Position numbers and translations under genes: made by a program. From positions 1 through 64,000 of the forward strand of contig DASP01000001.1 in assembly GCA_002503825.1 (NCBI GenBank): DNA of 64,000 nt. Direction: 5' to 3'. Source of the DNA: Methanoregulaceae archaeon UBA467 (lineage in GTDB: Archaea > Halobacteriota > Methanomicrobia > Methanomicrobiales > Methanospirillaceae). How positions within the stretch are numbered: the first letter of the stretch is position 1; every line of letters begins with the position of its first letter. Below are positions 35,291 through 43,979 of the stretch, piece by piece. The notes beneath the pieces are model-generated. The model did not search any database. It was not told the origin of the DNA and was given only the letters and a program-made list of their open reading frames with translations.

Positions 35291-35886
35291 AAAAGCTGAT
35301 AATGTGTGCGGTGAATCCCGGTTTGACGGGCCCGGATGACCCTGAAAAAGTTTCCGCGCTTTTTTTACCGGGGCAATCGGCCGTATCTCTCCTGCATGGA
35401 ACATACGTCATGTACCGGAACCCGGGCCATCCCGGGAAAAGACTAAAAACCGGATTTTACATCTTCACGTACCCTTTTTGCCTGTTACCGGCAGAAGGCA
35501 GCGCCTGTCCGGTTGTAATAATTTATGCACTCTTTTACGGGCCGTTATGGATATCATACGAACGGGGAGGAATGTAATGTAACCGTCATTCTTTCCCGCC
35601 CTGTTCTGCCTGCCCACGGCGATTCATGAGAGATGGGAGAAAGAGTCGTCCGGCTGCTGAACACCCTTATACCGGTACATCAGCAGGAAGAAGAGGAGAA
35701 CAAAAAGGGGTCTGAGAGGACCTTAATTTTATAAAAAAAATGAACACGGCCCCTGTTGCATTACAGCGACCTCACACTGGAGGGGCATCAGCCCCCGGAG
35801 TGTCAGCATGAGGAGTGCGGGCAACAGGGAACTCCCCGGGATGTCCCCTGCAGGACAGGGGTATTTCGCAGTTTTTTTAACGGAAC
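35291..35886. other. Intergenic region of about 600 bp with hairpins
   Basis: No protein gene is supported. A long imperfect stem-loop at about 35771-35802 (ACACTGGAGGGG then CCCCCGGAGTGT) and a run of seven Ts at 35873-35879 on the plus strand suggest a structured transcript end. Together they could belong to a small plus-strand RNA or act as the gdhA transcript end in the other direction. Confidence 0.35.
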
Positions 35887-37134
35887 TTATACCCATCCCC
35901 GGAGCTGCATCGCCTTCACAACCCGGGATATCGCGATGGAGTATGCAGCCTGGCGAAGCGGCACATTGTTCTTCACCGCAAGGTCATTCACCGAGTTATA
36001 GGACTCGATGATGTTTTTTTCCAGGCGCCGGTACACTTCGGCCTCATCCCAGTGGTCCATGTTAAAATTCTGCACCATTTCATAGTACGATACGATCACT
36101 CCGCCACCGTTGCAGAGGATATCGGGCAGTACCATGATGCCGTTACGGTGAAAATAAGGGTCTGCATCACTGGCTATCGGTCCGTTGGCAAACTCCGCGA
36201 TTATTTTAGCCCTGACTTTTTCCATGTTTGTGAGAGTGATCACGTTCTCCAGTGCTGCAGGAATGAGGATATCCACATCGAGGGTAAGAAGGTCATCGTT
36301 GGTTATCTCTCCGGCTCCTGGAAAACCGCTTATCCTCCCGGTTTTTTTCTTATGGCGTATCAGGCCCCTGATATCGAGTCCCTCTTCAGAATATACGCCC
36401 CCGCGGCTGTCGCTGACCGCAATAATCCTGGCCCCGAAGAGTTCCTGCCCGAGAAGCGCAGCGAATGACCCGACGTTCCCAAAACCCTGCACTGCCACGC
36501 GGGCACCGTTAAGATCGATACCGTGACTCCCTGCCGCTTCCCGCAGTATATACCAGCCTCCCCGTGCAGTGGAATCGATCCTCCCTTCGGAACCCCCGAG
36601 ACTGACTGGTTTGCCGGTTATCATGCCGAATGTTGTTTTACCTGCAATTTTCGAATATTCATCCATCATCCAGGCCATGATCTCCGGTGTCGTGTAGACA
36701 TCCGGCGCAGGCACATCACGGTCAGGACCGAGAAACGGGTACATCCTGGCGGTATATTCCCTTGAAAGGCGCTCAAGTTCTCCCCTGGACAATTCTTTCG
36801 GGTTACATACAACTCCTCCCTTGGATCCCCCGAGCGGAAGGTTGTGCAGGGAACATTTCCAGGTCATAAGTGCGGCAAGACCCCGGATTGTATCGATCGT
36901 CTCGTCAGGGTGGAAGCGGATCCCCCCTTTTGCAGGTCCGCAGGCATCGTTATACTGGACCCGAAACCCCTGAAAAGCCCTTATACTCCCGTCGTCCATC
37001 CGCACAGGGATAGAAATATGAAGCTCACGCATGGGAGTTTTTAATACAGCCTCGATGTTTGGTGTCAGCGCCAGGTCGGTCGAACAGGTGCAGATATGCG
37101 AAATCACCACCTGGAAAAGATTCGTCTCATTCAT
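35887..37134 (-). CDS. gdhA: Glutamate dehydrogenase
   Basis: A 415-residue Glu/Leu/Phe/Val dehydrogenase that interconverts glutamate with 2-oxoglutarate and ammonia. The substrate region is GPAKGGIRFHPDE and MTWKCSLHNLPLGGSKGGV with the catalytic lysines, then GRDVPAPDVYT. The cofactor fold has VAVQGFGNVGSFAALLGQEL. Length and domain order match hexameric archaeal enzymes. AGGAGG is 13 bases before the ATG, rather far. An upstream inverted repeat over the TATA region may regulate it. It shares 2-oxoglutarate with the ferredoxin oxidoreductase genes upstream. Confidence 0.93.
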   Translation of the reverse strand: MNETNLFQVVISHICTCSTDLALTPNIEAVLKTPMRELHISIPVRMDDGSIRAFQGFRVQYNDACGPAKGGIRFHPDETIDTIRGLAALMTWKCSLHNLPLGGSKGGVVCNPKELSRGELERLSREYTARMYPFLGPDRDVPAPDVYTTPEIMAWMMDEYSKIAGKTTFGMITGKPVSLGGSEGRIDSTARGGWYILREAAGSHGIDLNGARVAVQGFGNVGSFAALLGQELFGARIIAVSDSRGGVYSEEGLDIRGLIRHKKKTGRISGFPGAGEITNDDLLTLDVDILIPAALENVITLTNMEKVRAKIIAEFANGPIASDADPYFHRNGIMVLPDILCNGGGVIVSYYEMVQNFNMDHWDEAEVYRRLEKNIIESYNSVNDLAVKNNVPLRQAAYSIAISRVVKAMQLRGWV

Positions 37135-37170
37135 ATCGGCTAAAAAACCTCCTGTGAAATGATTGCCGCC

Positions 37171-37186
37171 GGTATTGATAAATACC
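37171..37186 (-). promoter_or_regulatory. TATA region of gdhA inside an inverted repeat
   Basis: GGTATTGATAAATACC is a 6+4+6 inverted repeat whose minus-strand centre (TTTATCAA) is the best TATA-like box before gdhA, about 40-50 bases from its ATG. A repressor bound here would block TBP. Confidence 0.4.
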
Positions 37187-37810
37187 TCCCTGCCCGGACC
37201 GGGACTGCATGCAGAAGTTCAGGCCGGCCCCGAATATCTGAAATTAAAAAGCCGGTTTTTAGGCTCTTTTGAAACGGACATGAACCAGTAAGGTTCACTC
37301 CGGTACCCTGAAAATCCTAATATTTACGAGGTTCTCCCGCCTCATGGCATCTCCGAGGCACGGCGGGGCAAGGAGGTTTTTTACGATACGTCCACTGATT
37401 TACCGGGGGGTAAACAGATCGGCCGCGGGGGAATTGATCGCTGCCAGGAGTGTGGGGGTCTTAACTTACATCACAATATATGGAACATGTCCATTTTCAT
37501 TAGAAACCCTTCCCGTTCTCTCACTATTCCTCTTTCGCCGCATTCCGCATCCCGGGCCTGATGCCATGGCCGTATATGTGCGTCCCCGTAATGCGACCGG
37601 GACCGTGATTAGTTCTATTAAAAATAGCAGAATCCCAATCAACCCTGCCTGCAGGCCATCCTGCAGCCGGGTGGCGCAGGGAGAGGGGCAACCCCGCCTG
37701 CCAGGGAAATGGATCGGACAGGTTTTATCGGAATGACGATTCAACAGAGCCGGAATAATAATGAATCAGAAGAATACGGGGAGAGGTGAGAAATTTTTTC
37801 CTTTCCCGGT
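37187..37810. other. Intergenic region of about 620 bp, no convincing gene
   Basis: Open frames here (37344-37736 plus, 37466-37744 minus) lack protein-like features, although the minus frame has one hydrophobic stretch (LIGILLFLIELITVPVAL) that could be a remnant of a small membrane protein. A GC-rich block at about 37647-37705 can form hairpins. No known RNA was recognised. Confidence 0.35.
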
Positions 37811-38662
37811 TCAGATTTTGGATTCGAGGACCCTGCGGATCGCAGCCTTTCTCTCTTCAGGGCGCTGAATATCCCTTTTAAACTGATCTTCAAAGGTCTT
37901 TTTTTCGTTCCTGTAAAATATACCTGTACCGATGGGAGCGTTCCGGTTGTAATCCCATTCCCTGGCTTTTGTACAGGCCTCTTCGAAAACGGACGGATTA
38001 TGTCCGGAAAGTTCGTAGACATACCTGTCATAGTAGCCGGTCAGGTTACAATAACTGGCGCAGATCTGGAGCACATCGATACAGGCAAATCCGTGGTGGC
38101 CAATCCCCTCCCGGATCAGGCCCTGGAGCATTTCCATTTTGCGCGTATACCCGCGGGCGACAAAACCGGCGCCGCTGGCAAGAAGCAGTTCCAGCGGGTT
38201 GAACGGTTCTTCAACGGTTCCAGCCGGCGTCGACCGGCCCCGGAAGCCCATTGGCGAAGTGGGGGTATACTGGCCGGTAGTAAGGCCATACACCCGGTTG
38301 TTGTGGACAATGACGGTAATGTCGACATTTCTTTTTGCAGCGAATAAAAGGTGCGAAAGACCTTCTGCATACGCATCGCCGTCTCCTGAACAACAGATGA
38401 CCGTCAGGTCCGGGTTGGCAAGCTTTATTCCGGTGGCAACCGGTATCGCCCTCCCGTGGATAGCATAGAAACTGTTCACTGATAGGTAATCCGCAATCTT
38501 TGCATGGCACCCGATCCCGCTGACGAGCACCACGTGTTCTGGCGGGACTCCATCCTCCGCAAGGCTCTCTAGCACTTTTTTTAAGGAAAACTGGATACTG
38601 AAATTACCGCATCCCGGGCACCACGTGTTCTGTGCGTCTGTAATAAGAGTCCTGTCAGGCAT
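37811..38662 (-). CDS. 2-oxoacid:ferredoxin oxidoreductase, beta subunit
   Basis: A 283-residue thiamine-diphosphate subunit of the KorB/VorB type. Cysteines for a [4Fe-4S] cluster are in TWCPGCGN, SGIGCHAK and ICASYCN. The TPP/Mg motif is CCSGDGDAYAEGL ending in VHNNRVYGLTTGQ. The Met-rich PTSPMGFRG loop is typical. Its ATG directly abuts the stop of the alpha subunit gene. With that subunit it oxidises or reductively carboxylates a 2-oxoacid (2-oxoglutarate most likely) with coenzyme A and ferredoxin. Confidence 0.9.
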   Translation of the reverse strand: MPDRTLITDAQNTWCPGCGNFSIQFSLKKVLESLAEDGVPPEHVVLVSGIGCHAKIADYLSVNSFYAIHGRAIPVATGIKLANPDLTVICCSGDGDAYAEGLSHLLFAAKRNVDITVIVHNNRVYGLTTGQYTPTSPMGFRGRSTPAGTVEEPFNPLELLLASGAGFVARGYTRKMEMLQGLIREGIGHHGFACIDVLQICASYCNLTGYYDRYVYELSGHNPSVFEEACTKAREWDYNRNAPIGTGIFYRNEKKTFEDQFKRDIQRPEERKAAIRRVLESKI

Positions 38663-40326
38663 CAGAGCACCTCCCTGACCTTTTGTTCCAGCCCTTCAAC
38701 TGAAAACGGCCTCCCGTCATACTTCAGAATAGTATGATGCACAGGTATGCCATGACAGGCAAGGAGACCAGGAAGCTGCCCTGTCGAGCTGTCTTCCACC
38801 ACGATGCACCGGTCCACCCCTGACAGGGCATCATTCACAGAATCCTTCGGGAAGGGAGAGAGAACGACCGGCTGCACCATCCGGATTCCCATTTTTCCTG
38901 CCACCTCGAGGCAGACCCCCTTGTTTGACCCCCAGCACACCAGGGCATCGCGGGAGCCCGCATTCCCGCCGGTATACACGCAGGGGAGAGAGAAGACCTC
39001 TTTTTCCAGGAATTTCTGCTTTTTAATGCGCTTTTCTGTCATCAGGGCGATTACCTCCGCGTTTTCGGTGGTGATCCCTGCCTCGTCGTGGGCATACCCG
39101 TTCACTTTGATCACGGCATCCTTCACTGGCGGAAATTTCATGGGTGATATCCCTGAATCGGTGTATGCGTACCTCAGGTAATGACCGTTTTCTGTCAACC
39201 GTGTCTCATCTGGCTGAACAGGGGTAATTTCAGGCAGTTCCTGCATCTCCCGTGAAAAGCTGTATGTACCTTCACACAGGGTCTTGTCCACGAGAATGAC
39301 CGCAGGCACCTGGCATTTCCAGGCGATCTTCACGGCTGCTGACGACCATGCAAACGCCTCTCCGGTATCCCCCGGGGCAACAATGAACCGCGGGAACTCG
39401 CCCTGCCCGGCATACATCATGAAATTCAGGTCGGTCTGGGCGGTATAGGTCGGGACACCGGTGCTCGGCCCTGTGCGCTGGCCCATGACGACGACAACCG
39501 GCACCTCCGACATCCCTGAAAGGCTGAATCCCTCGGTCATGAGGCAGAAACCCCCGCCGGAAGTTCCGACTGCAGTCTTTTTTCCGGCATAGGCGGATCC
39601 GAGCGCCATGAGCATCACCGCGATCTCGTTCTCGGGGTGGACGACGGTTACCCCCAGTTCATCTGCAAGCCCGGCCAGGACATGCAGAACGTTGGAGGTC
39701 GGGGTCATGGGATAGGCGATATAGGTATCAAGGCCGCCATCACAGAGTCCGAGGGCTATGGCCTCGTTTCCGGACAGTACCGGCTGTTCGTCCGTATTTA
39801 ACTGTTTAATTTTTTTCTTTCCGGTCGCGATCCGGTACCCCCGTTCCGCCACTTTGAGGTTCTCTGAAAGTCCCTTTGGAATATGTCTTTTAAATACCGT
39901 CTCGAGCGCATCCCACCCGATTCCGGCAGCCGATGCAAACGCCCCGATGATACAGGAATTCCCCATGATAGCTGGGGCATTCTCAGCGGAAAGGATGTCG
40001 GATACGGGGATTGCAGTCCCGTCCGCTTTCACGACCCGGGATGAATCAAAAATAATAACGGTCTCAGGACCGGTCAGGTCACGGTGGAGATCAATGGTAT
40101 CCTGGTTTAACGCAAGTAAAAAGTCACACCTGTCCCGGTATGCACCGATTTTTTCTTCGGATGCACGGATTATGCAGAAATTGTGCCCGCCTTTGATCAG
40201 GGACGGGTAATCGAAGTACATGTAGACCCTGTACCCGATCCGGTTGAGGACCTGTGCGATGGTAAGTCCTGCGCTGTTAATACCGTCGCCAGCTTTTCCC
40301 CCGATAAGGATTGAAAATTCGCTCAT
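38662..40326 (-). CDS. 2-oxoacid:ferredoxin oxidoreductase, fused gamma-alpha subunit
   Basis: A 554-residue protein with the gamma domain at the N-terminus (FSILIGGKAGDGINSAGLTI, residues 4-23, then DYPSLIKGGHNF) and the pyrimidine-binding alpha domain after about residue 185 (GNEAIALGLCDGGLDTYIAY and GTSGGGFCLMTEGFSLSGMS). This two-subunit layout is the KorAB type with no separate delta ferredoxin subunit. The start at 40326 is fixed by GGAGGAGG just upstream. Neighbouring gdhA suggests 2-oxoglutarate as substrate, as in the reductive partial citric acid cycle of Methanomicrobiales. Confidence 0.9.
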   Translation of the reverse strand: MSEFSILIGGKAGDGINSAGLTIAQVLNRIGYRVYMYFDYPSLIKGGHNFCIIRASEEKIGAYRDRCDFLLALNQDTIDLHRDLTGPETVIIFDSSRVVKADGTAIPVSDILSAENAPAIMGNSCIIGAFASAAGIGWDALETVFKRHIPKGLSENLKVAERGYRIATGKKKIKQLNTDEQPVLSGNEAIALGLCDGGLDTYIAYPMTPTSNVLHVLAGLADELGVTVVHPENEIAVMLMALGSAYAGKKTAVGTSGGGFCLMTEGFSLSGMSEVPVVVVMGQRTGPSTGVPTYTAQTDLNFMMYAGQGEFPRFIVAPGDTGEAFAWSSAAVKIAWKCQVPAVILVDKTLCEGTYSFSREMQELPEITPVQPDETRLTENGHYLRYAYTDSGISPMKFPPVKDAVIKVNGYAHDEAGITTENAEVIALMTEKRIKKQKFLEKEVFSLPCVYTGGNAGSRDALVCWGSNKGVCLEVAGKMGIRMVQPVVLSPFPKDSVNDALSGVDRCIVVEDSSTGQLPGLLACHGIPVHHTILKYDGRPFSVEGLEQKVREVL

Positions 40327-40513
40327 ATTCCTCCTCCACACACTCTGGTAGGCAGCCTGTCAGATATAGGTTCCGGGCGGTGCCGTTTTCGCAATTTATG
40401 ATATGGCAGGAGTAAAATCGTGTGGCGCGAGAGGAGGAGAAATCCGGGTCCCGGGTAACGTTTTTTGGAAAACGCAGGAGATTTAAGAGTAAAAAAGTGA
40501 AAATAAAGTCCTC

Positions 40514-40624
40514 TTAGCCACCAACCGGTTTTTTGGGCGTCACACCCCGGAAGGACCCTTTTCGTTGTAAAAAATCCCAGTAAGGCGGCATGGTTTTTTC
40601 AACGGACTGTTTTTCACTGAACAT
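40514..40624 (-). CDS. Possible 36-residue peptide
   Basis: An ATG at 40624 opens a 36-codon frame preceded by GGAAGGAC. The peptide has 22 N-terminal residues with aromatic PPYWDF and a basic end (KGSFRGVTPKKPVGG), and a T-rich stop region follows about 15 bases after the stop. No homologue is known to me. The hairpins overlapping it make an RNA element equally likely. Confidence 0.2.
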   Translation of the reverse strand: MFSEKQSVEKTMPPYWDFLQRKGSFRGVTPKKPVGG

Positions 40625-40712
40625 AGTGTCCTTCCCGGAAGGTCCGCTGAAGAAGGGAGTTTTTTGGCGACCTGAAAAAAGTTCACTGCATAAAGAGGAA
40701 GACACACTTCCG

Positions 40713-40732
40713 GTAAAAAAAAGCGTTTTATC
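40713..40732 (-). terminator. T-run terminator after the DUF1894 gene
   Basis: On the minus strand AACGC is followed by eight Ts (40715-40722), about 20 bases beyond the stop of the DUF1894 gene. Confidence 0.5.
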
Positions 40733-40740
40733 TTTGAAAT

Positions 40741-41028
40741 TTATTTTTTCGCCGGCTTTTGCAGCGAACGTATCCTCTTTGCTTCTTCTGCGTCCTCGAG
40801 CCTCATGAGAAATGTTCCGTAGCAGGGCTTTGTATAGGGAAATACAATGATGTCCCCGTCGAGACCGATCGATATCGGCGGGACTCCGATGAGGTACTTG
40901 TCAAACATCCTGAAACCGGGTTGAACATCCCGGTAGTCAGGATAGTTTTCCCTTACATAATCCCTGCATTCCTTAAACGATGCATTTTTCAGCAATATTT
41001 CGTATTTCATAGATTCGATACAACCCAT
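40741..41028 (-). CDS. DUF1894 family methanogen protein
   Basis: A 95-residue protein of a family I recognise from methanogens, with LLKNASFKECRDYVRENYPD and FDKYLIGVPPISIGLDGDII. It overlaps the DUF1890 gene by 22 bases; AGGAGGTG lies five bases before the chosen ATG at 41028, while an in-frame ATG at 41010 has no such site. The pair is inherited together in methanogens, which points to a role linked to methanogenesis, but no biochemical function is established. Confidence 0.82.
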   Translation of the reverse strand: MGCIESMKYEILLKNASFKECRDYVRENYPDYRDVQPGFRMFDKYLIGVPPISIGLDGDIIVFPYTKPCYGTFLMRLEDAEEAKRIRSLQKPAKK

Positions 41029-41474
41029 GGGAGCACCTCCTCTATCTTTTTCTTTAACGGCGTCGGGTTATGCACTGCCTTTGCCGCTACCTTTTCGCAG
41101 GGGAAGTCTATCTGGGCTGCTATATCCTTGTAATGCTCCCCGTAAATCAGGGCAATGACCGGTGACGACGAGAGCGCCTGCACCGTGGCGGCATAGCTGA
41201 CACCGGCATCGTTATGGATAAAAACAAAAAAATATGAAAAATCGCGCTTTTTTTCCGCAAGCTCAGCGATACAGCGGTCAAGGTCGATCACCTCTCCCAC
41301 GTAATGGCGGCCCGGGTCCGACACCTCGACGAGAAGCCGTGCTGCCCTGTTTCCTGCAATAACAGGAGTTATTCCTGCCTTCTTCAGTGCATACAGCAGG
41401 TAAAGTGCAATTCCGGTCTGGACCGGCACCTGCGGGCAGCCGAGAAGGAGGACTGCATCTTTATTTTCTGACAT
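41007..41474 (-). CDS. DUF1890 family methanogen protein
   Basis: A 155-residue alpha/beta protein with the family start AVLLLGCPQVPVQTGIALYL and later FFVFIHNDAGVSYAATVQAL. The N-terminal LLGCPQVP loop and the general pattern resemble a nucleotide- or cobalamin-type Rossmann fold, but no ligand can be named. It is the upstream partner of the DUF1894 gene and coupled to it by overlap. TATA-like TTAACTATTAAA lies some 50 bases upstream. Confidence 0.82.
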   Translation of the reverse strand: MSENKDAVLLLGCPQVPVQTGIALYLLYALKKAGITPVIAGNRAARLLVEVSDPGRHYVGEVIDLDRCIAELAEKKRDFSYFFVFIHNDAGVSYAATVQALSSSPVIALIYGEHYKDIAAQIDFPCEKVAAKAVHNPTPLKKKIEEVLPWVVSNL

Positions 41475-41550
41475 TTTTCAACCAATTCCTTTTTCAAGAC
41501 GTATTACCCCCCGGTTTTAATAGTTAATGCTTTATGAAGGATTTGGGCGC

Positions 41551-42312
41551 TCACTCACCTTCCGGAAAGAGATCACGTATCCGCTCCGCGTGGGTATAGA
41601 CCGTGAACCGCTCACCCCTCGAAAAACATACAAGGGTAATACCTGACTCAGCTGCAGTGGCAATACCCCTGTCGGTCGAAGCTGCACGTGAAATGACGAT
41701 GGGAATTCCGGCATATGCATATTTTGCAACCATGTCCCTCGGTTGTCTGCCGGTGCACCCGATCACACAGCGGGAGAGATCTAATCCCTGCAGCACTGCA
41801 TGCCCTATAACCTTGTCCACCGTATTATGCCTGCCTACATCACTGCTCTTTATAACGACCTTTCCCTCGTGGAACAGGACGGAACAGTGGACCCCCCCTG
41901 TTTTTCTCCATACCTCGGTCTCTATCTCCCGTGTAATTGCAAACACTTCGTCTTTTGTTATTCGAAGCGATGAACTGACCTTTTCGAGCGGCCTTCGCAC
42001 CGAAACCGATCCTGTTGTGGCGATCTCCTTTTCGAGGTCGCCGTGGACGGTGGCCGTGACGCAGATATCTTCTCCTGACACGGTGACGCTCCCGACTGAC
42101 GTTGCCAGGCCCTGGTTTACGACAAAACCCGCACCGAGCTCCCTTAACATTTCATCGCTTGCAACAAGCCTGGAAAAGAGGGCCCCGTTGATAAAAAGAC
42201 GGAACCTTCCCTCCTTTATGATTGTATCCTCGATAGTGCGGGTTTCGCCATTCCTGACCTGAATGCCGGCATAATGTAAAAGATTCATGATACGGTCTCT
42301 GACCTGATCCAT
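41551..42312 (-). CDS. fdhD: FdhD-like sulfurtransferase homologue, active-site Cys pair missing
   Basis: A 253-residue FdhD-family protein. FdhD passes sulfur from IscS to the molybdenum or tungsten cofactor of formate dehydrogenase. Family marks are EGRFRLFINGALFSRLVAS, GGVHCSVLF, SSDVGRHNTVDKVIGHAVL, GRQPRDMVAKYAYAGIPIVI and SRAASTDRGI. The CGxCG loop that carries the catalytic cysteines appears as ATTGSVSVRRP, with no Cys. It overlaps the cutA gene upstream by 28 bases. It may be a divergent member that binds the cofactor without persulfide chemistry. Confidence 0.82.
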   Translation of the reverse strand: MDQVRDRIMNLLHYAGIQVRNGETRTIEDTIIKEGRFRLFINGALFSRLVASDEMLRELGAGFVVNQGLATSVGSVTVSGEDICVTATVHGDLEKEIATTGSVSVRRPLEKVSSSLRITKDEVFAITREIETEVWRKTGGVHCSVLFHEGKVVIKSSDVGRHNTVDKVIGHAVLQGLDLSRCVIGCTGRQPRDMVAKYAYAGIPIVISRAASTDRGIATAAESGITLVCFSRGERFTVYTHAERIRDLFPEGE

Positions 42313-42599
42313 TGCACGTACGGTTCGTGCCCCGCTACTACCGGAAGCACGATGATTTCAGGAATGTCATACGGGTGAATCTCCTTTATTCGGTTAATAG
42401 TCGCTGCTGCAGAATTTTCAGTCGTTTTTATGATAAGAAGTTCTTCATCCTCACGGCAGACCTTCTCTTCCCACCGGAAGCAGGAGACCACCCGGCACAT
42501 ATTGACACACGCCGCAAGGCGCCTTTCCACCAGGTCCCGTGCAATTTTTTCTGACTGCTCACGCGGCACGGTTGAAAAAAGTACTACAATATCACTCAT
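42285..42599 (-). CDS. cutA: CutA1 divalent-ion tolerance protein
   Basis: A 104-residue trimeric ferredoxin-like-fold protein. Family marks are VLFSTVPREQSEKIARDLVE, RLAACVNM, SCFRWEEKV and EIHPYDIPEIIVLPV ending in YVQWI. Length is normal. The name comes from copper tolerance in E. coli; the real role is unsettled. It precedes and overlaps the fdhD-like gene on the same strand. Confidence 0.92.
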   Translation of the reverse strand: MSDIVVLFSTVPREQSEKIARDLVERRLAACVNMCRVVSCFRWEEKVCREDEELLIIKTTENSAAATINRIKEIHPYDIPEIIVLPVVAGHEPYVQWIRSETVS

Positions 42600-42830
42600 G
42601 ATTCTCCATTTTCATCCAGACGGCCCCCTTCCAGGGAGATAACCTGATGATCCGCCGTCATCCGGATGTATACTTCTAACTACCAGACATCCTCATATAA
42701 GATTTTTGTTTCAGCTATCCTCATGGATACCCTGGATATTTCCCGCGTTAAGCCATTTTTTTAACAGAAATACCGCATTCTTTTCTGGGAGTGTCACATT
42801 AATGAGTGTGCACCGCCAATAGATCAGCGC

Positions 42831-43979
42831 ATGTATGCAGAACGAATGGGTCATCTGCCCCCATATCTATTCGCCCGCATCGACGAAATGAAGGCCGCAA
42901 AAATTCGTCAGGGTGTGGACGTCATCGACCTCGGGGTGGGGGACCCTGATCTTCCCACTCCTGAGCATATCGTACATTCCCTCTGTACCGCTGCACGGGA
43001 CCCTGCGAATCACCATTACCCGTCGTATGCCGGTATGGCAGAGTACCGCGAAGCGGTCAGCACCTGGTACCGGAACCGCTTCGGTGTGGAACTGGACCCG
43101 GCAAAGGAAATCGTTGCCCTGATGGGTTCCAAGGACGGCATCGCGCATGTGCCCGAGGCCTTTGTCAATCCCGGCGATTATGTACTCTCCCCGAGCCCCG
43201 GCTACCCCGTATACCAGACTTCAACCCTCTTTGCCGAAGGAAAAATCCATGAGATGCCGCTCCTGGAAGAAAACGATTTTCTGCCGGTATTTGACGATAT
43301 CCCCGCCACAGTTGCCGGAAAGGCAAAACTGATGTTTCTCAACTACCCGAATAATCCGACATCGGCAATTACCAGACCGGGATTTTTTGAGGAAGCCATA
43401 GAGTTTGCACGCGAGCACGATATCGTCATTGTACATGACAATGCCTACTCGGAAATTGCATATGACGGCTACCAGGCCCCGTCATTCCTTGAAACAGACG
43501 GTGCGGCTGATGTCGGCATCGAGATGCACTCGCTCTCGAAGACCTATAACATGACCGGCTGGCGCATCGGCATGGCATGCGGAAATGCCGATATTCTCGC
43601 CGGGCTCGGGCGGGTAAAGACCAATGTCGATTCAGGCGTCTTCAATGCCGTACAGCACGCTGCCATCACCGCACTGACAGGCCCCCAGACCTGTATAACC
43701 GACGCATGTACCGTGTACCAGGAACGCCGTGATATCCTGGTCAAAGGGCTGCGTGATCTTGGATTTGAGGTCAAGCCCCCGAAAGCAACGTTCTACGTCT
43801 GGATGGCGGTCGACGACTGCATGAAATTTGCCACCCGTATGCTCGACGAAGCAGGAATTGTCGTTACGCCGGGTATAGGGTTTGGAAAGGGCGGAGACGG
43901 GTACGTGAGGTTTGCCCTGACACGGTCATCGGAGCGCATCGGGGAGGCCATTGAACGCATGAGGGGGCTCGACCTGTGA
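42831..43979 (+). CDS. dapL: LL-diaminopimelate aminotransferase
   Basis: A 382-residue class I/II aminotransferase. The PLP lysine is in MHSLSKTYNMTGWRIGMA. Other family segments are DVIDLGVGDPDLPTPEHIV, NHHYPSYAGMAEYREAV, LSPSPGYPVYQ and FLNYPNNPTSA. DapL makes LL-diaminopimelate from tetrahydrodipicolinate in one step, the route used by many methanogens. The assignment is supported by the next gene, lysA, which overlaps by four bases and removes the final carboxyl group. No ribosome binding site is evident. Confidence 0.92.
   Translation: MYAERMGHLPPYLFARIDEMKAAKIRQGVDVIDLGVGDPDLPTPEHIVHSLCTAARDPANHHYPSYAGMAEYREAVSTWYRNRFGVELDPAKEIVALMGSKDGIAHVPEAFVNPGDYVLSPSPGYPVYQTSTLFAEGKIHEMPLLEENDFLPVFDDIPATVAGKAKLMFLNYPNNPTSAITRPGFFEEAIEFAREHDIVIVHDNAYSEIAYDGYQAPSFLETDGAADVGIEMHSLSKTYNMTGWRIGMACGNADILAGLGRVKTNVDSGVFNAVQHAAITALTGPQTCITDACTVYQERRDILVKGLRDLGFEVKPPKATFYVWMAVDDCMKFATRMLDEAGIVVTPGIGFGKGGDGYVRFALTRSSERIGEAIERMRGLDL

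Larger units (their letters stand above)
40342..40740. other. Intergenic region with repeated GGAAGG hairpins and T-runs
   Basis: No established gene lies here. CCTTCCCGGAAGG (40630-40642) is a perfect 6+1+6 inverted repeat, and a near copy of its right part (CCCGGAAGGACC) recurs about 90 bases to the left near 40545. Several runs of six or more Ts occur on both strands. The region could hold a small structured RNA on the minus strand ending near 40491. Confidence 0.35.
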
